Assembly (NCBI GenBank): GCA_035048485.1
Contig: CM068580.1
Coordinates: forward strand, 39,669,585 to 39,733,584
Direction: 5' to 3'
DNA: 64,000 nt
From: Pteria penguin
Taxonomy: Eukaryota > Mollusca > Bivalvia > Pterioida > Pteriidae
The notes under the pieces were generated by a model. It was not told where the DNA came from. It was given only the letters and a program-made list of their open reading frames with translations, and did no database searches. A program made the position numbers and the translations under genes. Of the stretch, positions 12,201-24,200 are shown one piece after another (the first letter of the stretch is position 1; each line of letters opens with the position of its first letter).

Positions 12201-15200
12201 GTTAATAACTTCAGCCATATGACAAAAATACAGTTTTTGTTTTACATGCCATAATTATACCGAATTGTAGGGTATACAACTTTAAGATCTTCACTGTTTT
12301 TCCAGTTGAGAAGAATTCTTACTGGTATTCCAGAAATGTTAGTTAAATTAGGTGAATGTTATTGTAAAATCATTGAAAATATACACATACATTTAGTGTG
12401 ACTTACACAAGTTCAGTGCAAGTTTTCAAGATGAAAACAACAAAAAGTCTTTATTTGAAATGTTTATGAATTTAATTTAGAACATGAACTGCACCAGGAA
12501 TAGCAGTGAAATAGAGAAGATCTTTGAAAGCTTTCATTAGGTGAATTTTGTATTGGACAAGTTTCATTAAAATTTAGATAACTAAAGCAGAATTAAGTGG
12601 CATTAATGATTTGCATACTACTGAAGTTGTTAGTCCAAGACTTCCTGCTCTTAAATTTTTTTTTGTTTATATATATTGATGTTGTGTACTTATGGGTCAG
12701 AGATACTTTATTCATTTATGCATGGAATTTTGGCAAACGCACCAGGAATGGTAGTTCATCTACTTCTGAATAATGCAGCACTTGCATAGCTTACTTGCAA
12801 CCTATGTTTTAATTAAGAGATCATTTACCTACCCAGTGATGTCTGTAATTTTCTGAGATATCTATATCATTTCAAAGGCAGCCATATTATTAGAGACAAC
12901 TTAATGAAAATAATTTAGGTTGAAAGGCAGGAAATAAGACTTATTTTTTTTACTTGATAAATCATACAGTGATGCTCCATTAATCCGGGCTCTGTTTATC
13001 CGGAAAATCCATTTTCCGGACAAGAAAGTGTGGAAACGGATTTCCTAGATGATATTTTGATCCAGAAATCCGCGTTCCAGATCTGGACAAGGAACTACGG
13101 GTACGGAATTCCAAAAGTACATGAAATTTGCTCTGACAATATGGACAAAATTTTGCTTTCTGGACGTAGCTGTAGCAAATAACTGCAGTTTGATAAATAC
13201 ACAAAGCAACACTGCTTTATCTCCTCTCTGCGCTGATTAATTGTTTGTTTAACAGTTAAACGGCACGTTAACCTGGTCACCTACCTATGGTATGTTGATC
13301 ACCTATCCAATTAAGAATTGACCTCTTGTGGTATAGTCAAACGTCATATTAGCGGTTATTGATGATTGCTTTTAAATGATTCAGTACAGGCTCACGCCAG
13401 AAATGAAGATTACTGTTACTTGAATGATAGTAAATAAAAATAAATTGCCGATTTCTCAGAATGCATGTTAATTAAATATTGGAGCTTTAAAATGTAGCGT
13501 CACTCTTCTATCAGAGATCGATCATTGAATACGTATCCTTACTTAGTGCTAATCATTGTCCATTACATTATTTTGTAGAGAAGTTTTATCTTAAAAATTT
13601 GTGTATTTTAAACATGAACATTGTATAAATTTATCCGGACATAAATTCTTTTCGCTTCTAAATTTGTATGACTCAGCATGACATTAGATAAACACTCCGA
13701 TTGTGATAGAAGTGAAATTAATTAGTCAAGCACGAGGTATATACAAAGGTGGCAGTCAACATTTAAATAGATGGACAATGAGTTGAAAAATCATGCAGGT
13801 TTCAGAAATTGGGCTGCAATTAATGTACAATGTACTAAAGATGTTAGTATATTTAATACGTAATACATATATATTTCTTCGTATACAAATTAAAGGCATA
13901 TAAGGATTATCACTTGTGTTTTATCGTGCACTGTATCAGAAACATAGATTGAAAGTAGTCTATGTCTCTGACTGTATAGTGTATACACCCTTTTTTCATG
14001 AAAAAATAAGATTCTTTAACATCTAATGTACCAGTGCTATGGCCCGGTTATCCGGACAAATCGACCGGGAACAAATGTGTCTGGATAAACGAAGCATCAC
14101 TGTATTTACATATAAAATCTTTTTTGTAGTGATGCAAATGACAGTTCTCACTATACATGTTCCTAAAATGTTTCATACTTTATGTTTTCAGCTTTTCTTT
14201 TTCAAATTCATAGATGTTTTTTTTTCTTCAGAGAAGAAAATTCCATTATGCAATTTGATGGGAGAACAGAAAAGTATAAAAGAACAAACTTCAGTGCAAG
14301 ATTGTGACAGAAATGTATTAGTTCAAGCAGATGTTTTGGTCAACATATCACAAAAAGAGAAGGAATTAGCTGATTTATCCATTAAATCGGTAGAGGAAAA
14401 ATCCACTCGTATGACCAGATCTCGAACAAGCAGGACATCAACTGTATCACATGATAATGATAACATTCAAAAGCAGAATGACACTGCCGAGAAAACAGAT
14501 TGTGAACAAGATGGATCAGAAAGAAGAGCAAGGAGTCGATCAAAGCGATCAAGAACTTCTACATTTGGGCCTGAAGACGTTAGTGACAGAGATCACTTTG
14601 ATGAAGATGTAGCAAAAGTGAAGAGAAGCAGAAAAGATTCAAGGCGTTCTGTATCAGTGAAAGGTACAGGAGACCTAGAAATAAATGTTACTGTATCACC
14701 TGACAATGATGCTGCTTTAAAGGAGACAGAAGATGTCATTGATTCTGAAGTTGAAAATGTAACAAAATCAAAAGATGAAATAATTCCTGACATTGACCAT
14801 TCACAAAGAAGACAGACCAGATCAACTAGGAGATCATTAGCTCATTCTCTAATTGCTTCATCCAATGAAACATTGATGAATACAGACTCTCCAAAATCTG
14901 TTAGAAAAACAAGAAAGTCCATTGCTTCTTCAACACCAAACAAACCAATGGAAGAAGAGGAACCAGAGAAGCTAAAAGTATCAGCCAGGAAAATCAGGAA
15001 ATCCATAGCTCATATCCCTACACCAGATAGGAGTATTGGTGAAGACATTTCAGAAAAAGGATCTGTAAGAAAGACAAGAAAATCTGTGATTGCAACCCCT
15101 ATATCAGAAAATCCATCACAGAAAACCTCAACCAGAAAAAGCAGAAAATCAGTTGCATCTGTTATCACTGAAGATGAAACCCTTAAATCAGACACACAAA

Positions 15201-18200
15201 AAGAGCCAAGTAGAAATACTAGGAAATCTGTGACTAAAACATTAAATCCTATAAACGGCATAGCTACAAATTCAGGTGAATCTAGTGCTGAAGATGATGT
15301 CTTCAAGGTCACTTCAGCTGTATCAGAAATTTGCCAGATACCCTCTAAAGGATCTATACATCCTGAATCTACTAAGCAATTGGAAATTCTGCCTGATGCT
15401 TGTGATGAGAAGCAGAATAAAACGACAAAAGTTACCATTGAAAAGTTTGGAAAAGGATTACCGGTACCAAATTTAGCTGATGATAAAGAAAACACTACAT
15501 CTGATGGAAAAACTAAGAGAAAAAGTAGACGAACCATGTCAAGTACTGAATTTAGGGCTCCATCAGACCCTGTTTTCTACAGTGCTAAAAGAAGCACAAA
15601 ACGTCAGCGCAGAAAAACAGAGTTTGAGATGAGACAGTTACTAAAAAGTCCAGAGGAGTGGTAAGAAATTGAAATGTATTTAGCTTATAAAGTGTAAACT
15701 TGTGTTTATTCAATATTTGTCTGTATTCCAAGATAAATTGTATTTATAACAAATTGCAATGTGATGTATAGTTTTACTGCAATTAAAAGTTCTTTTATTT
15801 TTAAGATATCATTAAGCTAGGTCAGTAATGTTTAGTTATCAATAAAGCTTAGATTGATCCATAAATTGTATCAATTTCACAGGATTCAAGTACTCAGTAA
15901 AAGTCCAATGGTGGAAATGACAAGGAAAAATTCTAAGCAAAAATCACCAGCTGGTAAGCTACATATATTACATGAGGCATAAACAAATGATTACGAAATA
16001 ATGCATGCAAATGTGGTATTGTAATTTTTTAAGAAGTAAAAATTCTTACATGTAGTTTTTACATCCTTTTCAACAAATCGTCAATAGAATCATGATAAAA
16101 TGTGTATTACAATGTCAAATTGTAAATGCAATATAGAGCTGGCATAGCTCATTGGTAAGTGTGCATGGCATGATCTGCTGGTAGCTGTAGTTTTTGATGG
16201 AACAGTAAAATACTAGAAATCCTTGAGTTCCAATGTCACAATAGACGTGGCCACGTAACAGAATTTTTTTATATACTTCTTATTGTATGTACATTCAGGG
16301 TGGTCACAAACTCTAGAAAACAGGGAAAATGATGAAAAAAAGGATTCCTTCGGGGAAAAATCAGGGAATTTGATAAAAATAAGAAAATCAGGGAATGTTA
16401 CAATTTATTGCTGTTCAGATAAAGTTTACCAGTGTTTACTACTGGTGGTTTCTTTTTCTTTGAAATCTTAGAATTTTATGAGCATTAAAACTGGCAGAAT
16501 AGAATAGTGTATACATTAAATGATTATATTATATGATTATATATGATGCATGTTGACTTGGTAATTATTTCTTTTACTCCTAATGCACATAAAGTTAAAC
16601 GGTGCAATTTACAAACAGTGTATATCCAAAACCATATCTTTATTCCACTTCTCTATTTGTCCCACTGCGGATAAAGATCCGGCGAAACACTGTAAAGGGT
16701 CATGTTCTGATAAACTCTGATGACGTTTCTGTTACCGAAACCATTATTTCCCGTAGCCAATCAATGACTCGGATAGGCAGGTGATCGTAACGCAATATGT
16801 AGTAAACACTGTTAAAAAACTACCTTGTAGGTCACGCACGCTGAGGATGTTAATTTCATTCCTAGGAATTTGTAGTTGACCCACTGATTGGCTGAAAATC
16901 AGAGTTCACCAGAACATGACCCCTTACGGGTTTTCGCCAGATCTTTATTCAAAATAGAACAAATAGAGAAGCGAAATAAAGATTTGGTTTTAACCAGATT
17001 GAGTGTATATCAAGTCTACTGTGGCACTGGGAGTTCATATATCTAACCCATAGAATTATATTATAGTGCTATGACCATTAATATTCAAATGCAAGTTTTT
17101 GTACGAATCAGTAAATTTCATAAAACTTGAATCTATTCATCTGAGTACTACCTGCATGGTTCTTACAAACCCATGCACAAATTTGTAACATGTCTAATAA
17201 GATGGGCTTGCTAGTAGCATCACATAACTAACAATCTTAGTTAACCATATTACTGTCTTTGATATTGTAGAATCACAATGAATACAGGTAGAGAATTCTT
17301 TAAAAAAAAAAAAAAGTAGGGTAAAACTGTATTTCAACAATTATTCTTCAAAGTCATAGACAAATGTGTTATGCAAATTGCAATAAATTGAATAACATTT
17401 GCAATGTTTGATAATATGATGTATTGGTTCGTTTAACCAAGTTTTTCACTGGTTCATTATTTAACTTTAAGGAAATAAAGGTACATGTATGTCGTGTAAC
17501 ACCTGTAATCTTTAAAAGGAAAATAAAGTAAGATAATGGCGGAGAAGGAATGGCTGTAAGGGGAGGTGTGATCTCAGGCCACAAAATGAATTTTTGTAAA
17601 TCATTCTAAGTTTAACTCAAATGGTAGTAAAAACTTATTGTTTTTGTGCATATTTGGTGAGGGAAAAATGTATTTGAATCTGGAAAACTTCAGGGAATTT
17701 TATTCCTCAACATCTTTGGCCACTCTGTCATTGCATAGGTGTAAATTCCTGTATAATGCACCAAGCAAATACCATCATCCTGCGTATTCGGTCTTTTTGT
17801 TACACAGAGTTACTTCTCATTTGGGATGGTATCTGAAGTAAAACATTAACGACGTCATTAAATTCTATGGATACTGATCCAAAACTCGGGGAAATGATAG
17901 TTTACAAATGATGTTTTCATAGGAGATTCATGACGTAATAATTGTTTTATGTCGGGTACCATCTCAGATGGGAAATAACTGTTGAACAAAAAGAATCAAT
18001 AGGTGAAAAAACTTTGGCATGATGCAAAATAAGAATCAAATCCCCCCACAACTTCTGAACCTAAGTTAAATTTTGACAACATGGAGTGTAAAAGACCTCC
18101 TAATTCACTTTGATTTCTGAAAGGTTCAGGTAAGTATTGACCAGACTAATCTTGCATTTGACCTTGTATTTGCATTTGCTACAGCTCATTGAAAAAAAAA

Positions 18201-21200
18201 CCCCTAAGATATTTCAAGACAGATTAAACACATTAATATTTATGAACTCATGTAAGGGACAGACTTTGTATAATAATTAAGTGCTTGGCTGTGTTGGTTT
18301 AATCTCTTGATATGTCATTACTGCTGTGTATTTTTGGGATTAGCTACCCCTACTACATTTTTAGATATTACTGGAAAATTATTGACAGCTATCACATTTC
18401 TAACAAGCAGAAGTCTGTGTGTAACGAATCTAAAATTTGAAGATAATTTCAGCTTTTAGTTCACCCTGAAATGATATCTCTCAATTTATTTTGTAATTAC
18501 AGCAAGCAACATTGTACCGGTATTTGTGTTATATAGATACAGATAATATTTTATTCTTGCAGCCAAAGTTCCAGTGCTTGATTTAGAATTAGATCTAGAT
18601 GATCTTCAATTACCGCCAAAGGAGTTGGTGCATGATTCAGAGGACATTCAGAAAGTCATCGTAGCTAATCTGTCTGGTGATAAATCACTGATTGAAGATA
18701 TGGATCAAGTAGAGAAAACTGCAGGTATAAATGCAAGTTCTTGCAGGCACATAAGCAAGAAAAGTATTTGCTAATCTTTAGACCTCATTGATTAGAAAAC
18801 ATGAATTTTGAGCATAGTCTATTAGCTGACGAGGATGAGTTAATCATACATTGATCTGTTGTGAGTTTTTTCAGTTTTGAGCTCTTCTGTTTTGGGAGAA
18901 ACTGTGTAGTTGTATAGTGCTTATAGTCTATCTCAGTCAGTCATGGTTAACAATTTGTAATTTACATATAGTGTTCTAATTTGAAGAACAAAATCTGTAT
19001 TGGAGAAACTTACATTAAGGAGTTGACTACCAAATGAAACAGAAAATTTTAGAGTAATTTACTTCAGAATTCACAATACCAAATATTTGTAATTTATCAA
19101 ACAAATATTATTTGCCGTTAAGAAAGGAAAATGATCTGTGGAAAATACACTTCTTTTGTAACGCTTGTTAAGATGCCAAAGCATGCAGCAGAATCAGTTT
19201 GTCAATCTTGTATCTTTCTATTTATCTGTCACAACTCTGTTTTAGAGAATGATACATGTGTTCATTTGTACACTGTACTCTAAATGAAAAGTGTTTGAGA
19301 AATCCAAATGATGCTTGTTTTAAGCCACTCCACGATTATATTACGTGTATGGTGATGATAAGTGTCTGATGCATTGCATAGAAATATATATCTTTACAAA
19401 GAAACCACCCAAAGCAGTGAGGGATCTTTTATGTGCAACACTTACTGTGACTTGGGAGCTCCATTTTCACTATATACATGTACATCCTAAAGACAGGACA
19501 CAGGCATACCCATGCAGGAGTCGAACCCTGGACCCGTCTGTCATGAACTGAACATCTCATCAACTGAGCTACAGTGGCTCAAATCACACTGGAAATTTGA
19601 TGATGAAAGCTTTGTATGTTTACTAGAAACCTCTTCTACTACATTATTGTCCCCCGCTTTTTGGGAAAGCGTGGGGACATTAAATCTGATTCGTCTGTCT
19701 GTTCGTCTGTCACAAAAACTTTAACCTTGGTTATAACATTTTATATGCCTGCATTTAAAAATGTGGGCGTATTATGCTATACCGCTGTCGGCCGTCCTCC
19801 TGTCCATCCATCCTTGTCCGGGCTTCTGCTCCTTAACTAAAGGTGGAACAAAACTTTTGATGGTGTCATATGAAAGGGTGTGACTTGTAGTTGTGCATGT
19901 GGGTTTCAAAGTTGGGGTCAGGCCCCTGGGGTGGGGCGGAAAATGGCAGGGTTGGAAAAGCTTGTCCGGGCTTCTCCTCCTTAACTAAAGGGGGAATAAA
20001 ACTTTTGATGGTGTCATATTAAAGGGTGTGACTTGTAGTTGTGCATGTGGGTTTCAAAGTTGGGGTCAGGCCCCGGGGTGGGGGAAAATGGGCGGGGTCG
20101 GAAAAGTTGTCCGGGTTTCTCCTTAACTAAAGGGGGGAACAAACTTTTGATGGTGTCATATGAAAGGATGTGGCTTGTAGTTGTGCATGTGGGTTTCAAA
20201 GTTTGGGTCAGGCCCCTTGGGTGGGGGAAAATGGGCAGGGTCTTTAGGTTTTCTGGGCTTCTACTCCGTAACAAAAGGGGGAACAAAAGTTTTGATGGTG
20301 TCATATGAAAGGATGTGGATTGTAGTTGTGCATGTGGGTTTCAAAGTTGGGGTCAGGCCCCTGGGGTGGGGGAAAATGGACAGGGTCAGAAAAACTTGTC
20401 TGGGCCTCTCCTCCTTAATTAAAGGGGGAACAAAACTTTTGATGGTGTCATATGAAAGGGTGTGGCTTGTAGTTGTGCATGTGGGTTTCAAAGTTGAGGT
20501 CAGTCCCCTGGGATGGGGGAAAATGGGCGGTGTCAGAAAAGCTTGTTTGGGCTTCTACTCCTTATCTAAAGTGGGAACAAAACTTTTGATGGTGTCATAT
20601 GAAAGGATGTGGCTTGTAGACCATATTAAAACATGATGCGGGCGTATAACTGTGCCCTATTTTTAACCGTAAGACGTAGGGCCTTCATATTTGGCATGTG
20701 TGTCCCTAACTGCAATACCTTTCCTTTGGTACCAAAATTTTTATCATGTGACCTTGACCATGACCTTTGACCTACTTCAGTGTAACTTTTTAACTGTAAG
20801 ATGTAGGACCTTCACATTTGGCATGTGTCTCTGTAGACATGCACAACCATGACAATATGTCACAGATCACTGCACCCTTACTTAGGGATGAAAGTAAGCG
20901 CTCGCCCACTCCAATGTGACCAAATTTTGCCTGTGGGCTCCTGAAAATCTAATTTGATCGCCCACTTGGCGACCATAAAATTCCGACCGTAAACTTTTTT
21001 CCGCTTTAGTACCGTCCTATTTGATCTATGTCAATGAGATACTCTTACTGCTGATAGAATTTCAGTCAACTAAAAGCGCTTTCGACCTCGTCAATGTCAT
21101 CATCAATCGGAACTCCTCACCTGGCTACCAACTGTTTGTTGAGTAAACACACGGGGAGTTTCATATTGAACAAGAATGGAGGAAATGTGGAGACACATTC

Positions 21201-24200
21201 TTAAAGTCAGCGTGATATCACACTAGGATCTAAATGAAGATAATCCCCGAAAAATTCCAAGGATGACCGGGGGGATAAACTTTGTGGAATTATATTTTGA
21301 GCACAAGAGCTAAAGGAGTTTTAAAGCTTCTGAAATTCATTGAGGAATCTCATGACGACTGACTCCTTTTCCTTCCTCGAATCTTATATAACCACAGTTT
21401 GTAAAAATGAGATTTCAAAATATTAGATTCTTCCTAGAAAGCAATTATAAATCCCGTGACTTATCCCCCAACAAATATGATGCAAATTGAGTCATGTGAC
21501 CACTTAGACTTAGTGAATCCAAGGTGTCTTCAAACCAGGGGCCCCAAAGCGCAAATACCATGATTGAAATTTGTACTTCAAATAGTACGGTAAGAAGAAG
21601 TCACGATCATTGAATCGGAACCTTCAGATGTGATTGAGGAGAGTGAATGTGAGGATGACAGTGATGAGAGTCTGAGTGAGGATGAAGATGTTGTATGAAA
21701 GGTTGAGACAGATTGAGCATGACATTGAAAGAGAGCAATTGTAAGTACTCTGGTATGTTAATTCACTAAATTGGTGTTACAAATAAAATTAAAAATGTCT
21801 TTTTAAATGTGAGTGCCTAAAATTTTTGATTTGGGGGCCCACTTGGCCCCTAAAAATTTCAGCGAATTTTCATGTCTGCTTACTGATAGAACCCCCAAAG
21901 CGGGGGCCCACAAGTCTCTGAATTTGTTTATTAGTTCTTGTATATTACTTTTTGACTATAGATGATTCTGAACTATGTGAAGATGGTGAACATGATGTGA
22001 AATACTTCAAAAAGTTGTTGAAGCTTGAAACCAAAAAATTTGATCAGCTAACAGAAAAATGGAACCAAATCAAAGACAACACACCAGGCCTTTCTGATGA
22101 AGGTTTGTATAAGACTATAATTGTAATGATGCAGAGTGTATGTGAATGAGGTTTCGGACTATTGACTTTTGGTTCACTATACACATTATATCAAAAAAAT
22201 TATATGTGTGTTTCCACATTCACCCTTGGAATAAATAAAGTTGGTAGGTTGGGATTGAAAGGTAAACGTACAATGAAAATTTATTGAAAGTTATGTGAAG
22301 TACAAATTTGTAGTTGATCCCGTAAATACCTGACTTACGGAATCTGTACAGTCATGTCTGCGATTATTACTGTTAGTGAAACGGGCTACAGTAAAGGACA
22401 TCATGCTTTTCTTGAAATCTAGATTTAAAAAGTCTTGTGAATTTTTGAGCTAAAAGCTACATGTATTCTGTTTGACGCTTTTAAGTAAATTAAGAGGATG
22501 ATTAGTGGTTGATTACCAGTGTGTATCCCAATGTATCCACAGTTTAATTCTACTTGTTTTTACAGTTGAAGGTCAAATACGAACAGTTACAGGGCAGGCA
22601 AATTTACTGATAGCACAAAGATTTAAGCAGTTTGCTGATCTGATAAAAAATTGTGAATTTGGGTTAGGTGACAAGGAAACAACATGTACCGACCTTCAGG
22701 GATTCTGGGATATGATATACTTTCAGGTAAGATATTTTTCAATGAACTTCATGTGTTTACCATACTTAATGTTAAGAGTTAATCCTGTAGTAGTATATTA
22801 ATCGTCAAATTTTTCAAAATATTTGTTGCCTTGTAGGTAGAAGATGTTCATGAAAAATTCAAAGGTCTAGACAAAATGAGAGAAAACAACTTTGTCATTA
22901 AAGCTCCTGAAGTCACCAAAAAAATTGTGAAGGTTGGTAATATACAGTAGATTTACATGTAAACAGAGTGGATAAAAGTAACTGAAATAATAATTTGAAC
23001 ACAAGCTGTATATTAAGGGTTGTATATTTTTTCATTTTCAGGCTGTACTGCTATTTTTTAAAACTCATCTTAAGTCTTGGTGTGATATAAAACAAGAATC
23101 ACAAAAACAACTAAATACATTAATCTATCTATTTAAAACTTTAAATGCTGAAATTTTCCCAGTCCTAGTATTAGCCTGTATTGGTTGGTAGCGTTTACAG
23201 GAGCAGTATATTTACTCACCTCAAGTGCTTATATTAAACTTATTCAACTGGTATAGATGCTATAATCCTACAAATATTAGGGGTTTGTTATTTGGTACTT
23301 TTTAATTTTATGTCCCCCCACCTAAAAAACTTATGTTTTGTGTCCGCTGCAAAGCATTATGTCGCTATGGGATCACTTTGTTGTTCCATGTTTTTCTCAC
23401 TTGTTAACTAATTATTTAAGCATTTTTGTAGTGTTACTGCACCATATTTTTGTATGGAAATAAAGCTTATAAAAGAACATACTTATATGATAACTTAAAT
23501 ATTTATTTTGTCTTTATTATACATTAGAAATTGTAAATATATTGCCCTGTTGAATATACAATTTAGTAATCTTTCTTAGGTTCTAACCATTTACCAGTAA
23601 CAAAGCAGTCTGCTAAGAATGTATAGTCTTGTTTATGGTATTCTTATTTTCAGAAAAAACCTGTCCGCAAACCTGTGATTAGGAAGCCAGTAAAGTCTTC
23701 CTTTGCTGCTTTCCGCGCTCAGATGAAAAAGAAAACAGAAGCTTCACAACCAAGCAATGAAATGAAAGTGGTAGATTTTGGATTCTTCAAAGTGTCCAGT
23801 CCTGTGAAAACCCCAAAACCTCATTGTGAAGGTAAAAATTTTTCCCATACTGGACTTTTCATGTTACAGTCATTACACTAAATAAAAAAGGAACATATAT
23901 GGAGATTTTTAGTATGTAAGTTTTATCAGTTACGTTTTTCTGTTAGGTCGTTTAAATTTATTAATGTTTATGTATTTTGTTAGCTGGATCTCCTGCAAAG
24001 GTGGTTGTTGTACCTTCAAGTGGCGAAGCCCAAACAGACAGTGCCAGCAAAATATCTCTTGATATAGTTAATGACATTCTAAGAACTCCAAGCAGGAAAA
24101 GCTATGTTCCTGTAGTGCCCAGTCCATTGCTCCAAGATACAACACCACAGCCTAGGATGACCAGAAGTCAAATGAGAACATCATTGGTGCCAAGAACAAT

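Noticed and set aside
14039..14231. ATG-initiated start of a 541-residue gene
   Set aside because: These codons come from the right end of a Tigger-like MITE and intron sequence. A strong acceptor at 14,231 and phase agreement with the exon at 11,802 show that the exon starts at 14,232.
20039..20636. Secreted or membrane-like repeat protein on the plus strand (20,181-20,636)
   Set aside because: The frame follows the 146-bp minisatellite, shifts between units, and lies inside a DLGAP5 intron.
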